Part shown: in pieces, positions 34,386-45,287 of the stretch
Numbering within the stretch: position 1 is the stretch's first letter
Layout: each line of letters begins with the position of its first letter
Assembly (NCBI GenBank): GCA_019400425.1
Contig: JAFREE010000093.1
Coordinates: 1-64,000, forward strand
Length of the DNA stretch: 64,000 nucleotides
Direction: 5' to 3'
Source: Hymenochaete sp. R1
Lineage: Eukaryota; Basidiomycota; Agaricomycetes; Hymenochaetales; Hymenochaetaceae
Translations under genes and position numbers: made by a program
Notes under the pieces: model-generated
What the model was told of the DNA's origin: nothing
What the model saw: only the letters and a program-made list of their open reading frames with translations
Database searches by the model: none

Positions 34386-35955
34386 CTACAACAATTCGAA
34401 ACCCTCCAGCTTCCCATTCCAACTCCACCAGAGCAACTCATCATCAGAATTCTCGTTTTCTCCCAACCCGTCCCGATGGTCATTAACCTCATCCGCTTGC
34501 TCACTTCCTCCGACGCCTGCGTCGTCATTTTCTTCTGTCCAGTCACGGCACTGCACCCGGATGCACTCAGTTTTTATACCGCCTTTGCACTTATGAGTAG
34601 ACTTCTGACTCTTTGCATCCAAAGCGCTTGAGTCATTTTTAGATTCGAGTGGGCTCGAAGAGTCAAGAGATGAGATATCGAAAGCAGAGAGGAGACCATT
34701 CATCTCGCGCGTCATGTTTTGACGGGGTGTCCAGGATGGATGGGAGAAACGGCGGGGTGCCCGGATGAAGATGTGACTGAACATAGTACCTATCGACAAT
34801 CATTAATCTTTCTCATTCATAGTACAATACGAGAAATACTTACGAAGATTCTCAGACATGCTCGTCTCCACTTCTCCGTTCGCAACTGCTAGTGTACGAG
34901 ACACTAAGCGCTCCCCGGTGCGCAACTCGGCCTCCCTCTCCTCGTCCTGCGCGCGTTCTTCCTCATCATCCCAAGCTTCCGAGCTGGAGCTCTCGTCGCT
35001 ATCGATCTCGGACGAGGACTCCGGCACATCCTCATCATCTTCAGATCCGTCAAAGTCATCGCCATCGTCCAATATCTCCTCCCCACGATCGGCATCGTCG
35101 TCGATAGGAAGCGAAGAGCTCTCATTATCCGTAATGTATGCCTCAGAGTCGTCCTGATTTTCATTGTCTCGGTAAACATTATTCTCTTTCAAATCCTCGT
35201 TGAAAACTGCCCGAGGGCGAGCAACTGGTACTTGCGTCGTTCGCTTGGGTGTTTCTAGCCCACTGAAGTTGAGCACCACCCGAGAGCGAGCCGCGGACAT
35301 GCTCATAGCATTTGCACCCAAAATGATAGCAAGGTAGGCGGAAACTTTCCTGGAAGGTGCAACCTTGGCTTGAAACGATAGACTCTGCGCAAGAGCCGTG
35401 AATGTGGACAGAAGATGGGAGTGAAAATTGTTCAACGACGAGAAGAAAGCTTCTTGCTTCTTCATAACCTTTTGGTCCTGCTCAACATCATTAGCGACAT
35501 GAAGCACACGCGACGTTATCTAACTCACCTTCGTCGAGACCGCCATCCTTGTGTATTGAGATACGGGACTAAAAGCAGATTAGAAATAGCTCGTTAACTT
35601 CGTAGTTTGAAATCACTCACAACGGGATCTGGCTCTTCAGAAACAGGACGTGGCTGAGCACGCATGCCGTCAGTCGGGCGGCCATTGCCTCACTGATGGA
35701 CTCTGCATCCAAAGTCGCAATGGGGTATGGTGAGATTCGTACATCTTCCTGTATGGCTGAGCTTCCAGGCTTAGATGACTGCGATGTACTGGGAACTCGT
35801 GTCGATAGGGGGCTCGGGCTGCCTGCGCATGTCAACGGCGCCTTCTTGACTCCCAGAGGCGTCCTCTTCGCACCGCCGTTCGACAATGACAACGGACTGG
35901 ATGCCACAGTCGTAGGTTGATGAGGAGGCGACTGCGCGACGACGACGATGGGCAT
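34386..35955 (-). CDS. Protein of unknown function with acidic central region
   Basis: Four exons: 35955-35621, 35568-35529, 35468-34844 and 34789-34386, giving 467 residues. The start MPIVVVAQ is the first ATG after which the sequence resembles a protein; the open frame extends upstream. Residues 1-110 are Ser/Pro-rich, followed by helix-forming SISEAMAARLTACVLSHVLFLKSQIP. After two introns come EAFFSSLNNFHSHLLSTFTALAQS and SAYLAIILGANAMSMSAARS, both amphipathic. The centre (about 220-310) is dense in Asp, Glu and Ser. The C-terminus starts FSHIFIRAPRRFSHPSWTPR and ends WWSWNGKLEGFELL. I do not recognise the family. It is divergent from the methyltransferase gene across 262 bases. Confidence 0.75.
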
Positions 35956-36217
35956 TGCTGCGAGTGTGGTTGATGGTGATGGTGGACGGGAGGAAAGGCA
36001 GGGACAAGAAGCCACCGAATGCGCTTGCCTTTCTTGTACTAAAACGGGATCACGTGTTGATCGACAAACCACGCGCGTCTTGCTTCCGAACATCATCCAG
36101 TCTCGCGTTGAGCGCCTCTCGCCATGACTCCCACTGACTCTCATCATTTATAATACTTACTCAGCGTCGTAATATATAACCACATTTTCGACTCAACGCT
36201 TCTTTCACAGTACAGCC
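35956..36217. promoter_or_regulatory. Divergent promoter region, acidic-protein gene / MGT1
   Basis: 262 bases between two divergent starts. Contains the TATATAA box used below. Confidence 0.5.
36173..36179 (+). promoter_or_regulatory. TATA-like box upstream of MGT1
   Basis: TATATAA about 40 bases before the ATG at 36218. Confidence 0.4.
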
Positions 36218-36930
36218 ATGCCAGCCATTCGTACCACCCAAGAAATAGTGGCACCCAAGGACTTTTCAAAGTTCAAGCTCAAACTTCGCGGTGGTGAACC
36301 AGAAAAAACAGCCCTCTTCAGAGCTCCCAAACATGTTATAGACTTATCGAAAGCAGATAAAAGTAACCGTGGCTAAGAGCAAGAGATTGTGCCCATCAGC
36401 TCACTTACATATACATAGACACCTATTTTCCGACGTCTCCTCTCGAACGCGAGAAGTACAGAACGGATGTCGGAAAGGTTCGTGCTTTCGCATCTTTCTG
36501 GCACTTAGTCTTGACTCAACGCTCCACTGAAGAAACTGACGTCGCATGAATGGGCCGTGTACGACCTTACGCTCAAAATTCCACTTGGAACAGTGACAAC
36601 GTACAAGGATCTCTGTGAAATGCTCGGGGAAGGTTGCCCTCGTTCTGGTATGCCCATCACTCATAATATTCTCTAATAGCATGCTTATGATAATATCTAG
36701 TCGGTTCTGCTTTACGCAGGAACCCTTTCGCACCGTACGTCCCATGTCACCGGGTCATCGCTTCAAACCTTTCTCTCGGTGGCTTCAAAGGCGAATGGGG
36801 AACTGAGAGCAGGGACGGAAGTAAATGTGCACAGAAGATCGATATGCTTCGACAAGAGGGAATCGTATTCACTACACAAGGCAAATTGGAGGGTGGAAAA
36901 GAGTTTATCTGGCGACAGGAACGAAAGTGA
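36218..36930 (+). CDS. MGT1: O6-methylguanine-DNA methyltransferase
   Basis: Four exons: 36218-36362, 36419-36477, 36533-36647 and 36701-36930, giving 182 residues. The protein removes alkyl groups from O6-guanine by irreversible transfer to its own cysteine, in the nucleus. The active-site motif PCHRVI is intact, preceded by NPFAPYV. Upstream are LTSHEWAVYDLTLKIPLGTV and TTYKDLCEMLG, the helix-turn-helix entry of the family; downstream are SNLSLGGFKGEWGTE and QKIDMLRQEGI. The length is normal for a single-domain fungal enzyme. The N-terminal 60 residues are poorly conserved and Lys-rich. Confidence 0.95.
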
Positions 36931-37084
36931 CAAGTCGCAATGAATATATATATATACTAGCTTTGATGTGCGTTTCGTATCGTCCGCTGCTAATAGGAGA
37001 CCTAAATTCTGATGACGAGAGATATAAAACGAACTAATCGAGAGAATAGAAAGAAAAAAAAAACCTCTGTTTCTTTACCCAAGC

Positions 37085-38928
37085 TCATTCAACATCCTTG
37101 TTGTAGTTGGGTGAGTGGATGTCATAGGCAGCGGTGGTATCGATACCGATAGCTATTGTTACTAGTAGTCAGAAATCTTATTCTCAGAAATTTCAGAAGG
37201 ACGTACTAATAAACCCGACGATTCCCCCAGAAATATCGTCTTCAACGAGCTCCAGCCTGTCCCGCTGCCTATCAGTATCATTCAAACCGCGAAGCCCAAG
37301 AAACCACGCACTGAGCAACGGCACTACTCCCATCAACCGACGCCCGGTTGAACAACCCATCCTCCTCGTTCCTCGTCCTCCTCCCCTTATTCAAAGTATA
37401 CGGCTCGACCTCCAACACCCGATCATTCCACCCATCCTCAAAGAACACCTGCCCAACATGGTTCACCGCCCCCGCATGCGACACCAGCGTCCCGTTCTCC
37501 GACTCCTCCCAGTTCGTGTGCACCATGAGGTGCACGTGGATCGTCCGGCCGGAGTAGAAGCCCGGGTAGATGGTCTTGAGCTCGACGACGCCGGAGGAGT
37601 TCGTGGCGGAGCCTCCGCGTAGCCAGGTGTGGTTCGTGTTCATGCTTGGACCGTTACCACGTCCGGGGTCTCTTGGACCTCCTGGACCACCGGGTCCGCC
37701 TGGTCTGCGAGGTGGGGGTCCTGGCCTTCCTGGCCTCTTCCCGGGCTTCTTCCCAGGTTTCCCGAACCAGCTAAACCACCCCCTACTCCTTTCCTTCCCA
37801 TCACTTCCATCGATCCCCTCTCTGCCTTTACTCGTATAGAACTCATTCTCAAACTCATCCTCGGTATCATCGTCATCGTGATGCGGCGGTCGTCGATGAG
37901 GGGGCGGTCCACGAGGAGGAGGTCCGCGCGGAGGCGGAGGCGGAGGAGGTCCATGAGGAGGTGGAGGCGGAGGTGGACGTTTACCTTTCCCTTTCCCAGG
38001 TCCCCCAGGTCCTCCCGGACCACCTCCAGACGGCGCACCAGACTCGAACCCCCCATAAACACCCGTCGCGTTCGCAGACCATATCTCCACAAACGCATTC
38101 TCCACCGGTTCGCACGTCGCCGTGTCGATGATGCCGATATCCAGGATGAGCGGTATGCCCCTGCAGTGGAAGGGGGATCAGATCACCACTCTTCGCTCGT
38201 TCGTTCGTCTGGGGAAGGAAGAGGGAGGGGTGATGCTTACTTTTGGTTTTCGACAAGATCCTGGCGCACGAGCTCGTTATTGATATAATAAGGCCCCTCC
38301 ATAACTTCAGGCGCAGTCACACACGTATACTATCAAGACATTCAGCCCCCCGAACCCACCAAAGATCCCAGCACTCGACATGAACAGACAGACAGACAGA
38401 CACGTACATCGAACACAACATCCTCCGTCGTCGCTCCCGATCCCGAGTGGGCGCCCAAGTCGCCTAGAGGTACCTGTCCCTGTCCAGAGAACGAACGCTT
38501 CGCTCGGCGGGCACCGTGAAAGGCGTTGATAGAGGGTGCGCAGCTCCGTGCGGCGAGGTGTCGTTTGCTAGCTTGATGCTAAGGGGGAGGGGGGGGGGGG
38601 GACAATGCGGCGTCCAGAACATGAGATTAGTTTCTCCTTGTTCCTCTAGATGGTATGGTATGAAAGGTGGAAGGAAAGAGCGAAACGCACCTCCCGTCGA
38701 GCGAGTTGACCAGGCGTGAGAGGCGTATCCTCCTCAGGGTGCGCTACTAAATTTAGGATCAGAATCCGAATCCGAATCCAATTCAGAATAAAATAAAATT
38801 TCGCGGAAACCGCCAAACCCAAACCCAATCGAAACACACAACGACTCACCAACACAACCCGTAACCAACCCCAACAACATAACCAATCCCGCGAACCTTC
38901 TCGGGAGGGCGAGAGGGAGAGGCACCAT
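37085..38928 (-). CDS. Secreted intradiol ring-cleavage dioxygenase with large insertion
   Basis: Seven exons: 38928-38850, 38743-38691, 38578-38408, 38329-38241, 38160-37312, 37268-37207 and 37152-37085, giving 456 residues. A signal peptide is visible at the start (LPLALPRRF, then AGLVMLLGLVTGCVG). The catalytic domain has APEVMEGPYYINNELVRQDL, DIGIIDTATCEPVENAFVEI and IYPGFYSGRTIHVHLMVHT; the Tyr residues in GPYY and GFYSGR and the two His in HVH are the likely iron ligands. Such enzymes open catechol-type rings, here outside the cell. Between WSANATGVYGG and TWLRGG lies about 130 residues of Gly/Pro/Arg/Asp low complexity where relatives have about 20. Intron 5 is only 43 bases. The intron before exon 3 ends in a long C run. 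Confidence 0.9.
37640..38040 (-). repeat. Low-complexity insertion coding region in the dioxygenase
   Basis: Codes for GPGGPGGPGKGKGK, poly-Pro with HG and RG breaks, an HHDDDD acidic patch and a second Pro/Gly/Arg block. The reading frame is kept throughout, so the insertion is translated if the gene is expressed. Confidence 0.85.
38589..38601. repeat. Homopolymer G run (13) in a dioxygenase intron
   Basis: Read on the minus strand it is a C run just before the exon 3 acceptor. One of four G runs of 11-14 between 38.5 and 45.4 kb. Confidence 0.9.
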
Positions 38929-39512
38929 TTTCTCGTCGCACACCTTACGTTTCGCTTCAAGACAACAGGAAAGTCACGGACACGGACACGGTGTGGGGGA
39001 AATCGTTGAAGTCGCGCGCGCGCGTGTTTCGCACCCACACCCATCAGCCCTTTCTTTTATATATGAACTGAATGATAATATTAATGACGAAGGACCTCGA
39101 GGGGACTGGTACTGCGGAAGGCCGCCGTTCATCGGACGAACTGGATGGAAAAGAGATGAGAGAGCCCGAATATCAATGGAGGCGTCCGGTCCCTTGGCCC
39201 TTATCGCTGCGCGCTGCGCAGTCACGGAACGGATTCAACGGAGCGATTAGTCTTTGATCATGCATGGCGTGGAAGGTTTCGAACTATGCCATCTTATGGA
39301 CCCATTGGCAAATCCGATGAGTTACTTAGAACCTGATGTAGGGTTTGCTTTAAATACATGTGTGATATGAGGAGTGAGGGTGAGGGGTACGACAACTGGG
39401 ACGGGGAACGAAGCAAAGCAAAGCAAAGACGGATGGTCAGGTCAGATTGATAGATAGTGATACAACAACTAGTTGTGAATGTCTTGGATTAAGAGATGTG
39501 AGATGGTCAGGA
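38929..39512. other. Dioxygenase promoter and 3' side of IMP dehydrogenase
   Basis: No gene. Holds the minus-strand TATA box and AAGCA repeats near 39411-39430. Confidence 0.5.
39054..39063 (-). promoter_or_regulatory. TATA box upstream of the dioxygenase gene
   Basis: TATATAAAAG on the minus strand, about 130 bases before the start codon at 38928. Confidence 0.45.
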
Positions 39513-41573
39513 TCAAGCGTACAAGCGCTTTGTGTACCTATCGAAAAAGAACCGCAGTAAGTATCACGATTGGTTTCGATAGAATAAGAATAAGAATAAG
39601 AAAAGGCACGTACGAGTTCAACCCATGCACGCCACCCTCCAACTGCGCACTCGCCGTCCTCAACTCAAACCTCACAAGCCCGCCCCTCACCGCCTCCTGC
39701 ATCTCCTCAACGCTCCGCCTCCCCAGATCCTGCAACGAATGCTGCAGCCCCGTATGCAAATACGGCAAAAACTGCCGCACGGACCCCTTATCCTGCACGT
39801 CCCCCGACACGCCCTGCGCCACCTTCACCGTGCTCGACTCGCTGAAATACCGAGACGTCGCCGCGTTCTCGTGCGTCGACTTCTTCGTCGACTTCCCCCC
39901 GTCTTTCTGCGTCGTCGTCGCCGTCGCCGCGCCCGGTTTCCCCTGCTCCATCGCGTCGATGCTCCCCATCCCCCGATACGCCTTCACGCGCTTCCCCTCA
40001 TGATAAAAATACTCCCCCGGCGCCTCCGTCGTCCCCGCCAACAGGCCCCCCATCATCACCGCGTTCGCCCCAAGCGCCAACGCCTTCATAATATGCCCCA
40101 CATTCCCGATCCCCCCATCCGCCACGACCGGCACCCCAAACCGGCGCGCAAACTCCGCGACGGCGTACACGGCCGTCGCCTGGGGCCGCCCAACCGCCAT
40201 CACCTCCTGCGTGATACAGATCGACCCGGAGCCCATCCCGATGCGGAGCCCGTCTGCGCCGGCGGCGATGAGCGACGCGGCCTGCTCGCGCGTGACGACG
40301 TTGCCTGCGATGACCTCGATGGAAGGGAACGTCGCCTTGATCCACCGGAGCATCTCGATCTGGAACACGGAGTTTCCCTGCGAGGAGTCGACGACGACGA
40401 TGTCCAGCCCGGCTTCGACGAGGAGTTTGAGGCGGTCCTTGTCTGCGGGGCGCGTGCCGATGGCGGCGGCTGCGATCAGCTGTTTGCTCTCGGGGGACTT
40501 GGACGCGAGTGGGTATGTTTGGTTTTTGAGCAGGTCGGAGCGCGCGAGGAGCGCGGTGAGACGGCCTTCGTTGTCGATGATGGGGAGTTTGCCCTTTTTG
40601 GAGTCGCGGAGGATGTCGTTGGCTTGTTGGAGGGTGATGCCTTCGCGGGCGGTGACGAGGTTCTTGGTCATGACTTCTGATACGGGCGTCGTGGTGTCAT
40701 TGTGGAATTGGGCGTCGCGGTTCGTGACGATTCCCAGAAGCATTCCACCGAGGGCACCAGTGTCTGGGCATGAGAAACGCGTCAATAAGAGTTACGGATA
40801 ATCAAAGGCAATAGGCTGAATGCGTGTATAGTCAGGAAGAACGCAGCTATATCTACAGACCACGCAGCGAACCGCGTTTTTCAGCAGAACGAAGGTTATA
40901 TAGCAAATTTTCTCATCACACAAAAAAAAACTTTCGAACGAACGAATGAAAAAAAAGGGCAAAGTAAAGTTCAAAGGAACAAAAAGCCTCACCAGTGATA
41001 GGGATCCCGCTAAACCCCAATCGCTCCTTCACATCCAGCACATCCTCCACGGTGTTGGTGGGCTTGAGCACGAACGGGTCCGTGATGAACCCGTTCTCGT
41101 GTCTTTTCACGGCGCGCACCATAGCTGCCTGTGCTTCCGCCGTTTGATTGTGATGGATAACGCCGATGCCTCCCAGGAGCTGTAACAGAGCAGCATGTAA
41201 GCCGCCATTGTCATCGATGGTCCAGTCAATCATATGTCGCGAGTATACAACACCAAAGACGTGATACGAAAAAGAAAAGAAAAACACTCACAGCCATCGC
41301 GATAGCCATCTCCCCCTCCGTCACCGTATCCATCGGACTACTCATAAACGGCGTCCTCAAACTCACCTTGCGCGTAATCCGCGTATCCGTCGCCACCTCC
41401 GCCGCCCCAAACGCGATCTTGCCAGGCAGGAGGAGAAAGTCGTTGTAGGTGAGGCCGCCGTGCTGTTGGGAGTCCATGAGCTCCGAGACGGAGAGGCCGT
41501 CGGGGCGCGGGTAGGTGGAGAGGTGGGCGAGGGCTTGGGAGGGGTCGAGGAATGGTGTGGAGGGTGAGGCCAT
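39513..41573 (-). CDS. IMD1: Inosine-5'-monophosphate dehydrogenase
   Basis: Four exons: 41573-41292, 41179-40993, 40763-39614 and 39537-39513, giving 547 residues. It oxidises IMP to XMP with NAD, the limiting step of GTP synthesis, in the cytosol. The N-terminus has [11 protein letters not shown] and [21 protein letters not shown] pair is inserted ([17 protein letters not shown], then [20 protein letters not shown]). The loop [20 protein letters not shown] carries the catalytic Cys, and [19 protein letters not shown] and [10 protein letters not shown] follow. The protein ends YTKRLYA; the last exon is 25 bases and is reached by a GTACGT donor that keeps the frame. The length is normal for fungal enzymes. 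Confidence 0.96.
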
Positions 41574-41992
41574 TGTTCGTTGTTGGGATGGTGGATGGTG
41601 GGACTGGGGTGGTGGGACTGGGGTAGAGGGAGAGGTAGGAAGGAGAGGGGTATATCGATGGAACGGACCAAAGAGTGTTCTGCTCTCTGCGGTGCAGTGC
41701 GGTGGGTGATGGGTTGACTAAGTCTTAAAAATTCTGGACTTGATCGACGCTTGGTCTTCATTTCAGCGCGTGGGCGTGGGCTTTGACCCCTTCTCTTGAC
41801 GCTCTCAGATTGTGTGCCCAGCAGCACAAACCAAACCCACACTTCAGCCACTCACGTATCAAAGCATTCATTGATTCAATATCCAACAGATTTAGTATTC
41901 TTTTTTCTCGATTATTACACGTACGTACACAAGCTTGAGCGCGAACACTACAGTCCAACGCAAGTCGTGAAAAGGTCATTATTTGGGGAGGA

Positions 41993-42006
41993 GGGGGGGG
42001 GGGGGG
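41993..42006. repeat. Homopolymer G run (14)
   Basis: Uninterrupted G run in intergenic DNA. Confidence 0.9.
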
Positions 42007-42882
42007 CAGGTAAAGCAGAACGGATAGGTGCATTAATTAAGAGGGAGATTGGTTGAATTCAGAAAACGAGACGATCGATGAGTAAATGTGGCTGGAAGAT
42101 GAAATGAAGTAAGGAAGAACGAAAGGGACGAACAAAGCAATAAGGAACCACGACCGTTTCCGTTGTGTTTGAAACAAACCGAAATTAAAATCGTCAGAAA
42201 TAGAGGGGGATGGGAAAAATGCACATTAGCGAGAGTTGCGAGAGTGATGGGATAAAAATGGGATGACGGTAAGGGACTCAGGAGAAGGAGAAGTGTAGAT
42301 TATGCAAGATGTATGCACGAAAGGCGAAGATGCATATGCGTATGGGAAGAGAAAACAGGAGGAAATGAAATAGTAGTAAATAATCGAATAAACAAAAGGT
42401 AAAGTGTGCGTTGAGGAGGCGCGAAGACGAAGAGGGAAATGGGAAACAGGAGATCGCGCTTGGAGAGGACGAAGATATGTAGTAACATACGGCACGGTTC
42501 GATCGGTGATGTGGTGACCAAGGTGAGGAGTGAATGCGGATGTGGACGTTGTCCGTGGCCAAAAGCCATGGTGCGGAAAGGACGGACGCGAGTGAAGGTG
42601 TACGACTTCGTTGGCTAAACTTGCGAACGCTTGGCAAAGAAGAGTGCGTGGGAGTGCACATTAGCTGACGGGTCCTGAGGTCCTACCCCCAATGATCCTC
42701 GGTATTGCTGAGTACCGAAGTACCGAAGTCGAGTCGTGTTGTGTCGAGTCGAAAGATGAAACCATCCGAGGGAGGCGCAAAAATCGGTCGCACAGCAGTT
42801 AACGATACCGCCAACACACAACACCGAGAATCTCGCAAACCGAGTGCCGAACGCCGATGCCGGTGAAACGCGGGTTGACCGT

Positions 42883-42903
42883 GCGTCGTCGTCGTCGTCG
42901 TCG
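42883..42903. repeat. CGT trinucleotide microsatellite
   Basis: About seven perfect CGT/TCG units, outside any supported gene. Confidence 0.9.
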
Positions 42904-44405
42904 AATAATATTATCGCCAGCCCGTTCTTGAATGAATGCGCACCGTGCACGATAGCTCGACTTCCCCACACGTCAGACGTCAGGCACCTACGGAACAAAG
43001 AAACCCCGATGCCGACACCGACGCCGACGTCGATAATAAGTGTAGATACCCAAGATAGACCCATGCAACCAACCATCAACAACCTCCCCCGTCCAACAAT
43101 CGCAAATGCAATTGAACTGTGAACAATTCTCGAAGAAGCACAACCGATATTCGTGGGTCCGCAAACAGTCGATCCCATCCCGGCCATTCATATTACTGTA
43201 ATATTAGTATTCTCGAGAAAGGAGAAAGGCGGAAAAGCAACCGGCCACGCGCCAAACGCCGGCACGTCTCATTCGGAGATGAGCAATGAAATGCGCGTTG
43301 ACTTGATTCTTCATGGGCACCGACACGACGTTGCTGCCGTCTCCGTCTCCGTCCTATCTTTCCTCCGCCTCCGCCGTCCTCCCAACAACGTTCATCACCA
43401 TACCAACGCGAAACGCGCAACGCACAACGCACAACGCGAAACGTGTCGAAGGAAGAGCGAGCAAACAAGGGACTGGGAAAAAAGAAGCGCAGAAGGAAGG
43501 CGAGAAGATCCCGGACCTGGGCCTGAATCCTGAGACTTCCTTGGCCCATATCCATAGCCCCGAAGACCCACGATCCCCAAGGGAATTGAAACGTGAAACA
43601 CGACGGCGACGCGACACGACCTGAAACGGACACAAATGCGAGAATGTGAATGGGAAAGTGAGATGCCTGTGACTCTGACTCTGAACGCGCGAAGCCAGCA
43701 ACTCAATCGACATCGCAATCGCGATCGCGACCGAGGCCCCGTCTCCGTCTCCATCCCACATACATACAACTGATACACATACACACTCCCTCCGCTCCCC
43801 AGCTCCTAACTCGCTCCACAAAACAAAAAACAAAACAATTCAATCGCCCATTCTCGTTCCCGTTCTCGTTCCGCGTTCCATGGAACATGCGTTTTGTTGG
43901 GCCCCAAGTGCGTCAGCTCGAGTTGCGGGTTGCGAGGCGCGAGATGAGCAAGGAGCAAGGGGTACAGATCCCGGCTCGGCTCGGCTGGACTCGGCTTGGC
44001 TGACGAAGAATGGGAGTTGGGGCTGGACGGGCGTACGGGCGAATGTGCGCTCGGCGGCGTTGTGTTCGCTTCTCCGAGGCGGGGCGAGAGGACGATCCTT
44101 TGCTCTGCTTTGCTTTGCTTTACGGCATTGGGGGATCGGGATGCGAGAGAGGCGAGGAACGACGGGTTTTTTTCAGGTCAGGGGGCGCTTTGCGATACGG
44201 TTGCGTCGGTGGGGTAAAAATGAAACGAAGATCGGGGGGTCCGGGAACGCGCGGGACGAGAATGGGAAAGGAAAGGGAGACGATCGGACTCGGGATTGGC
44301 GTTTCGCTCGGCGGCGGAGAGAGGAAAAAGAAAGAAACATCGCTCATCGCTCATCGCTGACAAGTTGTTTTTCAGAAAGAACACGACACCGGACAAGGAA
44401 CAAGA

Positions 44406-44416
44406 GGGGGGGGGGG
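44406..44416. repeat. Homopolymer G run (11)
   Basis: Uninterrupted G run in the same gene-free interval as 41993-42006. Confidence 0.85.
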
Positions 44417-44607
44417 TGTGAAAATAATTATTGGTTGTACACATGCATGCGAGGCTATTTTCGATTTTGCTTTGGGTGTTCGTGTTCGCTCGGGGGGAGG
44501 TTGGAGGGAGGAAGCGTATGTGACAGCCGGAGTCTTGATTATAAGGTGGGGTTTTGGTATACGTAGTCCGGTCGAAGATAGAGCAGACGAGTAGCTGATA
44601 CTAGAGA

Positions 44608-45287
44608 TTAGGCGCGACTAGATTGATGAATAAATCGGACGACGGTGAGGGCCGAAAGGAGTTCTAACAAACAGATCGTTGGTGAGGTGAGATAACACGA
44701 AAAAAAAATACGATGAAAAAAGATGCTTGGAACGAACCGGTAGCGATATGCCCGTACGCTTCGTAGATGGTCAGGCTGCTCCCAGAACTGCTGGCGTACT
44801 GCGGCTCTCCAGGAGCCTTGGGCGAGTATTGCGCAGCGACGTAGCCGCGGCTGGTGGTACACGACCATTCAAGACCTTCAGGCGTCCGCGACACGACAGA
44901 CCAAGTGTAATCTTCGTCGTCACTGCACCTGAAGACGCGCGCGATGGGCGATTTGGTCGCTTTGACCGGCCTCAGCCACGAAGAGATGGGCATCGACACG
45001 CCCTCCCTTACGAACAGAACGGTGCCAGCGTCGGCGCTGGCGACGCCGATACCGCCAAAATCGAGCACAACGGAGGGTTCGCGACCAAAGTGGCCGGCGG
45101 TGAGGGCACGAGGGGAGGATCGTGCGCTTAGTTCGTAGATGCGGATGCTGGCGCCGAGAGGACAGCCGTTTGATGGGGATGCGGCTGAGATACCGAAGAA
45201 GAGACGGTCGTAGAGCTCGTCGAACTCTGTGTTGGCGACGTCGCCGGTGCGGTCCTCGAAGATATAGGGAATTCCGAAGGTAGGCAT
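44608..45287 (-). CDS. Probable DUF6593-like protein
   Basis: Two exons, 45287-44738 and 44663-44608, give 201 residues. The N-terminal half (TFGIPYIFEDRTGDVANTEF, then ARSSPRALTAG) is not recognised. The second half has the family order: ARVFRCSDDEDYTWSVVS (cf. RTFTGPDGxxYxWK), then a strand with YVAAQYSPK, then SSLTIYEAYGHIATELLSAL and VVRFI after the intron. Similarity to the array proteins is at the level of pattern only, and the basic RR tail is replaced by a short HQSSRA end. Intron 74 bases with donor GTTCGT. Function unknown. Confidence 0.65.

Larger units (their letters stand above)
41574..44607. other. 3 kb intergenic region without a supported gene
   Basis: Contains the upstream region of the IMP dehydrogenase gene. 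Frames of up to 228 codons here are Arg/Gly or Ser/Pro low complexity in GC-rich or CT-rich DNA, with no splice-supported family. A CGT triplet run (about 42883-42903) and two G runs (41993-42006, 44406-44416) are present. Confidence 0.5.

Noticed and set aside
37629..38288. Plus-strand frame of 219 codons rich in Arg
   Set aside because: Antisense to the low-complexity insertion of the dioxygenase.
39625..40680. Plus-strand open frame of 351 codons
   Set aside because: Exactly antisense to the IMP dehydrogenase core exon; Arg/His/Pro-rich from GC-rich codons, no domain.
43880..44566. Plus-strand frame of 228 codons
   Set aside because: Arg/Gly/Ala composition in GC-rich DNA, overlapping open frames in other phases, no family resemblance or splice context.
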